Origin: Sphingobium sp. HWE2-09
GTDB taxonomy: Bacteria > Pseudomonadota > Alphaproteobacteria > Sphingomonadales > Sphingomonadaceae
Assembly (NCBI RefSeq): GCF_035989265.1
Contig: NZ_JAYKZX010000003.1
Coordinates: forward strand, 992,001-1,056,000
DNA: 64,000 bases
Direction: 5' to 3'
The notes beneath the pieces were generated by a model, which ran no database searches, was not told where the DNA came from, and saw only the letters and a program-made list of their open reading frames with translations. Both the position numbers and the translations under genes were made by a program. Shown here piece by piece: positions 26,537 to 36,378 of the stretch; position 1 is the stretch's first letter; each line of letters starts with the position of its first letter.

Positions 26537-28607
26537 GGAGCGCCCGCCGCATTGGCGCCGGGGGCAGGGGCACGTCATCCTCATCGCCTGCCTGCGCCGG
26601 TGGAGCGGCCGGAGCCGATGGCGGCGTATCCGTTGTATTGCTCGCGGCATTGTCGGCGGGCGGTGGCGCCTCGCCCTTCTCGATCGCCTTGGCAAGGCGG
26701 AAGGCCGCCATCTGGCGCGCCTGCCGCTCGGCGGGCGTCCCGCCCCAGCCTTTCTCCAGCGTTTCCAGCTTCTCCATCGCCTTCTTCGGATCGAACAGAT
26801 AGGACAGCGTGTCGCTGGCGATCATCGGCGCATCTTCGTTGCGGATCATATGACCGCCATGCTCGATGATGCAGGCGATGGCATAGCGCGGATTGTCGAA
26901 CGGCGCGAAGCCCTGGAACAGGGCGTGGTCGCGCAGTTTGAACGCCAGCGAACTGTTGCCGCGTACGCCGCCTGCACGTTCCGCCATGGTGATGCGCCGC
27001 ACCTGCGCGGTGCCGGTCTTGCCCGCAATCATCACGCCGGGAATGGAACTGCGCGCCGCGCCGCCCGTGCCGCCGCCATTGACGACCGCATTCATCGCGT
27101 CGCGGATCACGACCAGATGCTCCTGCGTCGCGCCGACCAATGCCGGTTCCGGTCGCTTGGCGCCATGAATGAAATTGGGCATCAATTGTTTGCCGGTCGC
27201 CAGGCGCGCCGCCATCACCGCCATCTGCAACGGATTGATCAGCATATAGCCCTGACCGATGGTGGCGTTCACCGTGTCATAAACCTGCCATTTCTGCTTA
27301 TATTTCCGTTCCTTCCATTCCGGGTCTGGCACGGTGCCGTAACTTTGGCTGGGGAAGGGCAGGTCGAACTTCTGGCCCATGCCAACGCGATGCGCCATGC
27401 TGGCGATCCGGTCCATGCCGATCCGCTGGGCCATCTGGTAGAAATAGATGTCGCAACTCTGGGCAATGGCACCGCGCATGTTGAGCGGGCCATGGCCGCG
27501 CCGCTTGTGGCAGTGGAACAATGTGTTGCCCACCCGGATCGCGCCGCCGCAACTGACCGTCTCCTGCGGCCCGATCCCCGCCTCCAGCAGCGCGAGCGCG
27601 ACCATCGGCTTGACCGTCGATCCAGGCGGATAAAGCCCTTGCAGCGTCTTGTTGCGCAGCGGGACATGATCGTCCTTCGACAGCATCTCATATTCCAGAT
27701 GGCTGATGCCGTCGGAAAAGCTGTTGGGATCGAAACTGGGCATGGACGCTAGCGCCAGCACGTCGCCATTCTGGCAGTCGATCACCACCACCGACCCGCT
27801 CTGGGTCGCCAGGCGGCGTCCGGCATATTCCTGCAAGCCTGCATCGATCGTCAGCTTGATCGCATTGCCCGGCGTGTCGGGACGTGTCGTCAATTCCCGC
27901 ACTATCTTGCCGCGCGCCGTCACTTCGACCCGCTTCGCGCCAGCCTTGCCGGTCAGATGCTGGTCGAACGCCTTCTCCAGCCCGTCCTTGCCCAGCTTAA
28001 ACCCTGGCGTGATCAGCAGCGGGTCTTTCCGCTTCTTATAATCCTCCGCCGTGGCCGCGCCGACATAGCCGAGCAAATGGCCCACCGTCGCCCCGGCCGG
28101 ATAATTGCGCGAAAAACCCTGGCTGGGCGCCACGCCCGGCAAGTCGGGCAGGCGCACGCTGATCGCGGCATATTGGTCGTAGGTCAGCTTGTCGGCGACC
28201 TGCACCGGCCGGAATCCGGCCGACTTCTCCAGATCCTCACGGATGCGATCGACCTCGTCCGGCTCCAGATTGAGCAACTGGGCCAGGTGCTTGATCGTCG
28301 CATCGGCATCGACCACCCGCTGCGGGATCAGGTCGACGCGGAAATCGGTGCGGTTATTCGCCAGAGGCCGCCCGTTGCGATCCACGATCCACCCACGCCG
28401 CGGCGGAATGAGCGTCAGGTTGACGCGGTTGCTTTCTGACAGCAGCGTGTATTTTTCATTCTCCGCCACGCTGATCCACGCCATGCGCCCGACCAGCAGC
28501 GCGCCGATCGCGCCCTGAATGCTGCCGACGACCATTGCGCGGCGGGTGAAGGTGAAGGACTGGGCGGCTTCGGTAATGATCTTGCGCTTGGGAGTGAGAA
28601 ATTTCAT
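26442..28607 (-). CDS. mrdA: Penicillin-binding protein 2 (elongasome transpeptidase)
   Basis: The 721-residue class B PBP cross-links peptidoglycan with RodA. The order is a membrane helix (about residues 20-40), a pedestal domain, then a transpeptidase domain with the active-site serine in SxxK (PPGSTVKP), SxN-type SCD in AQSCDIYFYQ, and AGKTGTAQV. A Pro/Ala-rich tail follows. The start (MKFLTPK) overlaps the mreD stop as ATGA in a shifted frame. As sequenced the frame runs 95 nt into rodA, ending in Arg/His-rich sequence. The alternate frame reads A-N-A-A-G-A-P-stop right at the rodA ATG, suggesting a lost base in the C5 run at 26560-26564. Confidence 0.93.
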   Translation of the reverse strand: MKFLTPKRKIITEAAQSFTFTRRAMVVGSIQGAIGALLVGRMAWISVAENEKYTLLSESNRVNLTLIPPRRGWIVDRNGRPLANNRTDFRVDLIPQRVVDADATIKHLAQLLNLEPDEVDRIREDLEKSAGFRPVQVADKLTYDQYAAISVRLPDLPGVAPSQGFSRNYPAGATVGHLLGYVGAATAEDYKKRKDPLLITPGFKLGKDGLEKAFDQHLTGKAGAKRVEVTARGKIVRELTTRPDTPGNAIKLTIDAGLQEYAGRRLATQSGSVVVIDCQNGDVLALASMPSFDPNSFSDGISHLEYEMLSKDDHVPLRNKTLQGLYPPGSTVKPMVALALLEAGIGPQETVSCGGAIRVGNTLFHCHKRRGHGPLNMRGAIAQSCDIYFYQMAQRIGMDRIASMAHRVGMGQKFDLPFPSQSYGTVPDPEWKERKYKQKWQVYDTVNATIGQGYMLINPLQMAVMAARLATGKQLMPNFIHGAKRPEPALVGATQEHLVVIRDAMNAVVNGGGTGGAARSSIPGVMIAGKTGTAQVRRITMAERAGGVRGNSSLAFKLRDHALFQGFAPFDNPRYAIACIIEHGGHMIRNEDAPMIASDTLSYLFDPKKAMEKLETLEKGWGGTPAERQARQMAAFRLAKAIEKGEAPPPADNAASNTTDTPPSAPAAPPAQAGDEDDVPLPPAPMRRALHEHHSAAPDRFPLAHPGTATGDRWFRDGRAL

Positions 28608-29132
28608 GCCATAACGCGCCATCTGTCGATCCGCGCGCATTGCCGGACGAAGAAGGGGAAAAGCAATATCGTCCACAATATCTGCGGCGCGATCAGAAAG
28701 AGTTCTCACATTGCCTCCACCGGCGATCCGGGCGAAGAACAGCCCGCCGGAAATGCAGACAATAATCGCCAGCGCCGCGATTAGCCAGTCCTGCCGATAA
28801 CTGCGCCATACCATGCGATGTTCGATCGCATCGATGCCGATCAGCGCCACGGTCCACAGAAACATGGCCGACCCGATCGGCTGGCCGCTCGCCATATCGT
28901 CGAACAGGCCAAGCGGCAGGCCGATCCAGGCGCGCCACAGATCCGGCCGCAGCAAGCGCCAGGACAGCAGCAGCAACAGGCCGAAGGGCGGCATGACCGG
29001 CGACTGGGCGATCACCGGCAGCGCCGTCAGGAAAGAGCCGAGCATCACCGTGATGACGGGTGTCCCGGCCAGGCGAAAGCGGGACGGATGCCGTCCCAAC
29101 CGGGGCACATGGTGCAAATGCGGGTCGATCAT
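28604..29132 (-). CDS. mreD: Rod-shape-determining protein MreD, frameshifted near its 3' end
   Basis: MreD is a small inner-membrane elongasome protein. The frame from 29132 (overlapping mreC as ATGA) encodes the expected helices as far as FFARIAGGGN (about residue 142). It then becomes hydrophilic and reads without a stop into mrdA. In the +1 frame the DNA encodes ELFLIAPQILWTILLFPFFV and then a basic end and TGA at 28606-28604, which overlaps the mrdA ATG. That is a typical MreD C-terminus. The shift point is close to GTGAGAAC at 28708-28701; loss of one GA from a GAGAGA run would explain it. It is a real mutation, a sequence error, or recoding. Confidence 0.85.
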
Positions 29133-30049
29133 GGCTGGGCGACGTTGCCAGCCGCTGCCTCGTCCTCCACGCTGGGCGCGGTCGGCCTTGGTCCCGGCCG
29201 CGTAACCGCTTCCTCGAACGCCCGCTCGACCACTACGGCATCGACCCTCGCCGGGTTGGCGAGCGGCACGCCATAGGCGATTTCGCCCTGCGCGCGAACA
29301 ACGACCGCGACAGGTATATTGGGTTGATAGACGCCGCCGATCCCGGACGTGACGAGCAGGTCACCAGGCTTGAACGGATTGCGTCCGGCCGTCAGCGCGC
29401 GGATTTCCACCGATCCATCGCCAAGGCCGGTCGAAATGGCCGGAATATTGTCGTTCGCCCGGCGCACCGGCACGATATTGGCGGTATCGGTCAGCAGCAG
29501 CACGTCCGAACTATTGGGCGTGGTGATATGGATGCGGCCGATCAGCCCTTCGGGCGCGCGCACGGGCATACCGGGGCGCACACCCTGCCAGCGCCCGGCG
29601 TTAAGACGAGCAAAGCGCCGGGCGCTGCTGGCGGAAGAGGCGATCAACCGCGCGGTCAGCACTTCGCTGGCATCGGAATCAACCAGCTTGAGCAATTTCT
29701 TCAAGCGCAGATTTTCCTGCGCCACGCCCTTGGCTTCGATAATACGGTTGCGATCCGCCTCCACCTGTCGGCGCAGCGCGACATTCTGCGATCCCGCGCG
29801 CCAATAGGCGGCCAGAACCTCATCTACCGACCCGACGCCGCTGACCATCGTCTTGAGCGCGGTGGAGACGGGGCGACCGGCTTCGGACGAGGCGATGCGA
29901 ATGGCGGCAAAGCCGGTGGGATCGAAGATCGCGACTATGACCAGCAGCAAGCCGACGGCTGCACCGGTGACCGCCACGACATAGCTGGCGAACAGGCTAT
30001 ATTGCGCCTTCCGGTTGATACCGGGGCGACGGCTGGGTGGCCGCGCCAT
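29129..30049 (-). CDS. mreC: Rod-shape-determining protein MreC
   Basis: The 306-residue protein has one N-terminal membrane helix (about residues 17-42). A coiled-coil follows (about 85-125, NVALRRQVEADRNRIIEAKG), and then the periplasmic beta-domain with FARLNAGRWQGVRPGMPV and GLIGRI. It links MreB filaments to PBP2. It starts 17 bp after mreB and overlaps mreD by ATGA. Confidence 0.95.
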   Translation of the reverse strand: MARPPSRRPGINRKAQYSLFASYVVAVTGAAVGLLLVIVAIFDPTGFAAIRIASSEAGRPVSTALKTMVSGVGSVDEVLAAYWRAGSQNVALRRQVEADRNRIIEAKGVAQENLRLKKLLKLVDSDASEVLTARLIASSASSARRFARLNAGRWQGVRPGMPVRAPEGLIGRIHITTPNSSDVLLLTDTANIVPVRRANDNIPAISTGLGDGSVEIRALTAGRNPFKPGDLLVTSGIGGVYQPNIPVAVVVRAQGEIAYGVPLANPARVDAVVVERAFEEAVTRPGPRPTAPSVEDEAAAGNVAQP

Positions 30050-30066
30050 CTAATCGTCCTTCTCGA

Positions 30067-31116
<1,050 letters not shown>

Positions 31117-31274
31117 TTATCCTGTATCGCCCGCCGTCCCCGCGACGCGATAGGGGGACCGGTCGGAAAGCTGTTCTGCTGGTGCCGCTAATCTCTTCCT
31201 TCTTGCGCTTTGCAGTGCAAAAAATTCCGGTTCACGGCTCGCGGAAAGCGCTCGATTGGGCTAGTCCCTAATCA

Positions 31275-33065
31275 ATGTCAATACGCCGTCTGCCCGAACA
31301 TCTGGTCAATCGTATCGCTGCCGGTGAAGTGGTCGAAAGACCCGCCAGCGCGCTGAAGGAAATCGTCGAAAACGCTTTGGACGCTGGCGCGACTCGCATC
31401 GCGATCCGCCTGTCCAATGGCGGGCTGGACCGCATCGAGGTCAGCGATGATGGCTGCGGCATGGATTCGACCGACATGGCTCTGGCGCTCGAACGCCATG
31501 CCACGTCCAAACTGCCCGACGATGCCATTGAAAATGTGGCGACATTGGGCTTTCGCGGTGAAGCCCTGCCATCGATCGCCAGCGTGTCGCGCCTGTCCAT
31601 CGACAGCCGTCCGCGTGGGGCGGATGGCTGGAACCGCACAGTCGACAACGGACAGTTAGTGGCGGAAGGACCAGCGGCGCTGCCCCCCGGTACGCGGATC
31701 ACCGTGGAACAATTATTCGGCAAAGTGCCCGCGCGGCGCAAGTTCCTGCGTTCGCCCAAGGCCGAATATGCCGCCTGCATCGACATCATCCGTCGTCTCG
31801 CAATGGCACATCCAGCCGTCGCCTTTTCGGTCGAGCATGACGGCCGCCGCGTATTGGGCGTGCAGGCCGATGAGGCGCGGGAGGAGCGGGTGGCGGCGCT
31901 GACCGACCGGGCGCTGGCGGAAAACCATGTGGTCGTCAGCCTGGAGCGGGAAGGCGTCCGTCTGTCCGGCGTGGCGTCGATCCCGACCTACAATCGCGGC
32001 GTTGGCGATCATCAATATCTGTTCGTCAACGGTCGCCCCGTGCGCGACCGGCTGCTGATCGGCGCGTTGCGCGGCGCCTATGCCGACATGCTGGCGCGCG
32101 ACCGGCATCCTGTGGTCGCCCTGTTCCTGGACGTGCCGCCACTGGAAGTCGATGTGAACGTCCACCCCGCCAAGACGGAAGTGCGCTTTCGCGATCCGGT
32201 GATGATCCGGGGCATGATCGTCTCCGGCCTGCGTCGCGCCCTGGATGCGGAAGGCTTTCGCGCCGTGCAACATGCCGACCCGTCGGCCCTGTCCGCCTGG
32301 AAGCCCGAACCTATTTCGCCTACGCCGATCGGCGATATGCCGATCTTCGAGGCGGTGGCGTCCTCTCCGGCGAGTTACAATCAGTTCGCACCATCCTCTT
32401 TTGCGGATCGTCGCTCGTCCTTCCTCACGCCCCCGCCACAGGCCCGGGCCGAACCCGCCGCCGCGCCCATGCCCGAAGGCACCAGTTTCCCGCTTGGCGT
32501 GGCGCGCGGCCAGGTGGCGCGCACCTATATCGTTGCAGAGGCAGAGGACGGCCTGGTGATCGTGGACCAGCACGCCGCGCATGAACGCTTGACACTGGAA
32601 CGGATGCGCCGCGCGATGGAAGGGCAGGGCGTCGCGTCCCAGGCGCTGCTGCTGCCCGAAGTGGTGGAACTGGAAGAAACGGCGTGCGACCGGTTGGAAG
32701 CGCGCATCGCCGAACTCAAGGATTTCGGCCTCGATCTGGAGCGGTTCGGTCCGTCGGCCATGCTGGTTCGGTCGGTCCCGGCGATGCTGGGGCAGTCGGA
32801 CGTACAAGGGCTGGTCACGGACTTGGCCGACGACTTGGCTGCCTATGACAGCGCCTTGTCGCTCAAGGAACGGCTCGATCTGGTCGCCGCCACCATGGCC
32901 TGCCACGGATCGGTCCGCGCAGGCCGGGTGCTGAGTGTCGCGGAAATGAACGCCCTGCTGCGGGAAATGGAAGTGACCCCCCGCTCGGGCCAGTGCAATC
33001 ACGGACGGCCGACCTGGGTGAAACTGGGTCATGGCGACATTGAGAAATTGTTCGGAAGGAAATGA
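31275..33065 (+). CDS. mutL: DNA mismatch repair protein MutL
   Basis: The 596-residue GHKL ATPase couples MutS to downstream repair. N-terminal motifs are present: EIVENALDAGAT, DDGCGM and TLGFRGEAL. The C-terminal domain has the endonuclease metal motif DQHAAHERLTLE (DQHA-x2-E-x4-E), so this MutL probably nicks DNA itself, as in organisms lacking MutH. The final region includes CHGSVRAG and GQCNHGRPT. The next gene begins five bases later. Confidence 0.97.
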   Translation: MSIRRLPEHLVNRIAAGEVVERPASALKEIVENALDAGATRIAIRLSNGGLDRIEVSDDGCGMDSTDMALALERHATSKLPDDAIENVATLGFRGEALPSIASVSRLSIDSRPRGADGWNRTVDNGQLVAEGPAALPPGTRITVEQLFGKVPARRKFLRSPKAEYAACIDIIRRLAMAHPAVAFSVEHDGRRVLGVQADEAREERVAALTDRALAENHVVVSLEREGVRLSGVASIPTYNRGVGDHQYLFVNGRPVRDRLLIGALRGAYADMLARDRHPVVALFLDVPPLEVDVNVHPAKTEVRFRDPVMIRGMIVSGLRRALDAEGFRAVQHADPSALSAWKPEPISPTPIGDMPIFEAVASSPASYNQFAPSSFADRRSSFLTPPPQARAEPAAAPMPEGTSFPLGVARGQVARTYIVAEAEDGLVIVDQHAAHERLTLERMRRAMEGQGVASQALLLPEVVELEETACDRLEARIAELKDFGLDLERFGPSAMLVRSVPAMLGQSDVQGLVTDLADDLAAYDSALSLKERLDLVAATMACHGSVRAGRVLSVAEMNALLREMEVTPRSGQCNHGRPTWVKLGHGDIEKLFGRK

Positions 33066-33069
33066 AGCG

Positions 33070-33576
33070 ATGACGGTTCTTGCGGCTCTTCTGATGGCGG
33101 CGTCGGCAGCCATTCCTGCTGCCGATCCGGCTTGCACGACAGCAGCGCCGCTCGCGGAACCCTGGACCAGTTGGCCCCAGAGCGGACAGGCCAAGGCTGG
33201 TATCCAAGCGCAGGACGCCGCGCCGCTGATCCTGGGCAAGCCCGTCACCGCCACTTTGACGCCTGCCGCCTATGTGCACTTCGTCAAGCCCCCGGCAAAG
33301 GGCGCGACGGATGGTTATGGCGGGCTATTGTCCCTGTCGCTCAAGCAGGCGGCGCGGGTAGGGGTCGCCTTGGACGGCCCTGCATGGGTCGATCTTTTTA
33401 CAAGCCGAACTGCGCAGACGTCGGTCGATCACGGCCACGGTCCGGCCTGTTCGGGCATTCGCAAGATCGTGTGGTTCGATCTGCCGGCAGGACGGCATAT
33501 CGTCCAGATCGCGGGATCGAAGGCTATGACGATCCGGGTGATGGCGGCAGATGCGCAGGCGAACCAGCCCCGATAA
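33070..33576 (+). CDS. Hypothetical secreted protein downstream of mutL
   Basis: The 168-residue protein starts at ATG 33070 behind GGAAGG, five bases after the mutL stop. The N-terminal hydrophobic segment (MTVLAALLMAASAAIPAAD) looks like a signal peptide. The mature part has beta-rich sequence and two Cys (about residues 22 and 120). I do not recognise a family. The tight spacing implies co-transcription with mutL. Confidence 0.7.
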   Translation: MTVLAALLMAASAAIPAADPACTTAAPLAEPWTSWPQSGQAKAGIQAQDAAPLILGKPVTATLTPAAYVHFVKPPAKGATDGYGGLLSLSLKQAARVGVALDGPAWVDLFTSRTAQTSVDHGHGPACSGIRKIVWFDLPAGRHIVQIAGSKAMTIRVMAADAQANQPR

Positions 33577-33618
33577 TGCAATCGAGTGTGTTCCCGCGCA
33601 GCCGCTGCCAAATTATAG

Positions 33619-34089
33619 TCAATCCGTCCGCGTCCGCCACATGGCGATCGGGATCATCGTCAGCACCGGTTGGTCGTCCTGATTGACGATCGTCACCTTG
33701 CTGCGGACGATGCCCATTTCCGGGCGGCTTTGCGACGCCTTCTTGTCGATGACCTCGCTGCGACCACGTAACGTGTCGCCAGGCCGGACCGGGCGCAGCC
33801 AGCGCAGTTCGTCCGCCCCCATCGCACCTAGGCTGGCGGCCTGCCGACCCGGATTCTTCTGCATTTCGGCAACGAACATTTTCATGAACAAGGCGGTCGT
33901 GTGCCAGCCGCTGGCCGACAGCGTGCCGAAATGGGTGGTCGCGGCCGCCTCGTCGGACAAGTGGAAAGGCTGGGGGTCGAACTCTGCGGCGAAGGCAATC
34001 GTCTCTTCGCGCGACACGGTGAGCGGGCCGAAATCGAAGCTGTCGCCGATTTCGATATCCTCGAAATAGAGAATGTCGTCCGCCATCAT
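33619..34089 (-). CDS. MaoC-like (R)-hydratase/dehydratase
   Basis: The 156-residue single hot-dog-fold protein has the hydratase motif around AAEFDPQPFHLSDEAA (catalytic Asp/His region, about residues 35-50) and FGTLSASGWHT near 55. MaoC-type enzymes hydrate trans-2-enoyl-CoA esters to (R)-3-hydroxyacyl-CoA in fatty-acid or PHA metabolism. The actual substrate is unknown. It is a single gene. Confidence 0.88.
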   Translation of the reverse strand: MMADDILYFEDIEIGDSFDFGPLTVSREETIAFAAEFDPQPFHLSDEAAATTHFGTLSASGWHTTALFMKMFVAEMQKNPGRQAASLGAMGADELRWLRPVRPGDTLRGRSEVIDKKASQSRPEMGIVRSKVTIVNQDDQPVLTMIPIAMWRTRTD

Positions 34090-34144
34090 CCGTCTCCTAT
34101 TGCAACGGATGATGGCTTAAGGCGACTTTCCGTTTACGTCAATG

Positions 34145-35698
34145 TCAGGTGATGCTGATCGAGGGCCGTCCATGCGGCACGGTCAGCGTCGCGCGCGTGC
34201 CGATCGCGCCGCCGGGCGTCGATACCTGGTCCATCACCCGCATCTTCGTGGTCCAGGCGTCCGGCGTCACTTCGCAGACCAGATAGCCGCGCTGGTCGTT
34301 GATGAACTTCAGTTCGGGGTTGTTCTTGAGGATCACGTCGCTGCCTGCGCGCAGGTCCGACCCGTCGCCGCCTGACGATATTGACGTGGAGACGAACTCG
34401 ACTGCCACCGTTTTATCGCCATCGTTCAGCAAACCTGCGAAATTCTGATGCTCGTCGCCGGTCAGCACGACGACATTGTCCAGCCCGCGCATCTTCGAGA
34501 GCAGCCGCGCGCGCGGCTTGGCATAGGCGGCCCAGCTGTCGATATTGTAGATTTTCTGCTTCTCGTCGGCATAGCGCCGCCGGTCGAGCGACATCATCAT
34601 CACCTGCTGCGCCACGCAATTCCACCGGGTCTGCCCGCGCGTCAGGTTGCGCACCAGCCAGCTTTCCTCTTCGGGCGATAGGACTTGCGCCTTGTCATCA
34701 TCGATGTCCTTGCAATAGGGCTTGAACCCGTCGTCGCATGGCTGGTCGGTGCGGAAGGATCGGGTGTCGAGGAAATCGATCGACAGCAGATTGCCGAAAC
34801 GCGCCTCCCGATAGGCATTGGTGATGATGCCGTTGCGGGGCAGCATCGCGGCGCGGACCGGCATATATTCATACCAGGCCTGCAGCCCGGCCTGGCGGCG
34901 CAGGCGGAAAATCTCGTTAGGGGCCAGGCCTTTGCCGGAAATATCGCCGACCCAATTATTCTCGATCTCATGATCGTCGAAGGTCGGGAACCATGTGTGC
35001 TTCGATCTGGCGGCCTGCAGATCGTAATCGCTCAGATATTGGGCATAGCGCAGGCGATAGTCGGCCAGGTCGAAACAATCCTGGCCGATATGGTGGCGGA
35101 CCTGATCGACCGGCAGCCCGTCCTTGTCATAATCTGGGGGCCGCTGACTATATTCGTAGATGAAGTCGCCATAGTGATAGACGAAGGCCAGGTCGTCCTC
35201 CCGCGCCAGATGGCGGAAGGCGGTGAAATAGCCGTCCTCATAAAATTGGCATCCCGCGACACCGAATTTGAGCGCGGTCGGGTTGGACGAGGCCAGCGGC
35301 AGGGTTCGGGCGCGGCCTTGCGAGGATTTGTCGCTGCCCAGGAAGAAGCGATACCAATAGGGCCGGTCGGGTTGCAGCCCCGCGACTTCGACATGGACGC
35401 TATGGCCCAGTTCCGGCCGCGCCTGTTCTTCGCCGCTGGCGACGATCGTCTTGAACCGGTCGTCGCTGGCGACTTCCCACTTCACCGGCAGCGGCACCAT
35501 GGGCATCCCGCCATGCGGTTCGAACGGCTTGGGCGCCAGCTTGGTCCAGATGACGAAGCCGTCCGGCGCCGGATCGCCCGACGTCACGCCCAGCGAGAAG
35601 GGATAGCCCGCGAACCAGCTTTGCGCCTTCAGGATGGCGGGCGACCCGATGGCGGGCGCGATGGTGGCGGCGGTCAGGAACTGGCGGCGGTTAAACAT
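34145..35698 (-). CDS. phoD: PhoD-family alkaline phosphatase/phosphodiesterase
   Basis: The 517-residue precursor has a Tat-type signal (NRRQFLTAATIAPAIG). A fibronectin-like N-domain (about residues 30-140) precedes a metallophosphatase domain. Metal-binding motifs are visible: GVAGCQ, YHYGDFIYE, TFDDHEIENNW and LTGDEHQN. PhoD enzymes release phosphate from mono- and diesters in the periplasm using Ca/Fe. No clear Pho box is evident upstream. Confidence 0.93.
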   Translation of the reverse strand: MFNRRQFLTAATIAPAIGSPAILKAQSWFAGYPFSLGVTSGDPAPDGFVIWTKLAPKPFEPHGGMPMVPLPVKWEVASDDRFKTIVASGEEQARPELGHSVHVEVAGLQPDRPYWYRFFLGSDKSSQGRARTLPLASSNPTALKFGVAGCQFYEDGYFTAFRHLAREDDLAFVYHYGDFIYEYSQRPPDYDKDGLPVDQVRHHIGQDCFDLADYRLRYAQYLSDYDLQAARSKHTWFPTFDDHEIENNWVGDISGKGLAPNEIFRLRRQAGLQAWYEYMPVRAAMLPRNGIITNAYREARFGNLLSIDFLDTRSFRTDQPCDDGFKPYCKDIDDDKAQVLSPEEESWLVRNLTRGQTRWNCVAQQVMMMSLDRRRYADEKQKIYNIDSWAAYAKPRARLLSKMRGLDNVVVLTGDEHQNFAGLLNDGDKTVAVEFVSTSISSGGDGSDLRAGSDVILKNNPELKFINDQRGYLVCEVTPDAWTTKMRVMDQVSTPGGAIGTRATLTVPHGRPSISIT

Positions 35699-35797
35699 GG
35701 ACGAGCGACCCTTGGACTTTGCTGTTTTACATATGTGTCTTAGCCCGTCCCCCTAGCGGCGCAATATGACAGGATGGTGCAGCCGGATGATTTGGGA

Positions 35798-36292
35798 TCA
35801 GGCGATCGCGTCGCGCAACGCCATCCACGCTTGCCGCTTGGCCTCCCGCGACAGGCTGGCATAGGCGCCGCTGGAGGAGGGGAGGTCGATCAGCGCCAGC
35901 CCCGGCCGATCGCCCAATTGCCGCCGCCCGTGCAAGCTCGCGGTCTTGCCGTTGAAGCCGATCGCTCGCAGCGCAGGCAACCGGTCCACAAAGGCGCCCA
36001 GGTCGCGCAATTCCGCCCCCCGGATGCTGCTGTCCAGACTGCCGGGCCGCTCGGCGCTCTCGATCACGTCCCACAGGCCCACGCCCAAAGTTCGCAGTCG
36101 TTTCAGCCGCATCGCATAAGGCGCGCCGCGCAAATCTTCGTCCAGCACGCTACCCAGCAAGTCCCAGAAGGCGTTGCCGCGATGGGCATAATATTCGCCC
36201 TGCTTGATCGACGCATCGCCCGGCAGGCTGCCCAGGATCAGCAGGCGGGTGCCCGCATCGACGCTGGGCGGAAAGGCGAATTTCAGCGGCAT
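35798..36292 (-). CDS. Hypoxanthine-DNA glycosylase (UDG family 6)
   Basis: The 164-residue uracil-DNA-glycosylase-superfamily protein has motif 1 as LILGSLPGDASIKQGEYY and the catalytic region RGNAFWDLL (residues 17-46). The final loop is LPSSSGAYAS near 138. This layout fits family 6, which excises deaminated adenine (hypoxanthine). Upstream lies a perfect 27-bp inverted repeat separating it from ychF. Confidence 0.85.
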   Translation of the reverse strand: MPLKFAFPPSVDAGTRLLILGSLPGDASIKQGEYYAHRGNAFWDLLGSVLDEDLRGAPYAMRLKRLRTLGVGLWDVIESAERPGSLDSSIRGAELRDLGAFVDRLPALRAIGFNGKTASLHGRRQLGDRPGLALIDLPSSSGAYASLSREAKRQAWMALRDAIA

Positions 36293-36306
36293 TATCCTGG
36301 TTCCAC

Positions 36307-36372
36307 GTGCTCCCGCGAAGGCGGGAGCCCAGTTCGAACTGTGGGACTGGGCTCCCGCCTTCGCGGGAGCAC
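36307..36372. repeat. Perfect 27-bp inverted repeat (paired REP)
   Basis: The arms 36307-36333 and 36346-36372 are exact reverse complements with a 12-nt loop. Each arm is itself a hairpin of CTCCCGC-GAAG-GCGGGAG type followed by CCCAGT. It sits between ychF and the glycosylase gene, both on the minus strand, and could stop or stabilise transcripts. Confidence 0.85.
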
Positions 36373-36378
36373 ACTATG

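Noticed and set aside
26442..29132. A single 896-residue mreD-mrdA fusion protein as the intended product
   Set aside because: The alternate frame encodes a proper MreD C-terminus with an ATGA junction, so a frameshift explains the fusion better. It is kept as a finding to check.
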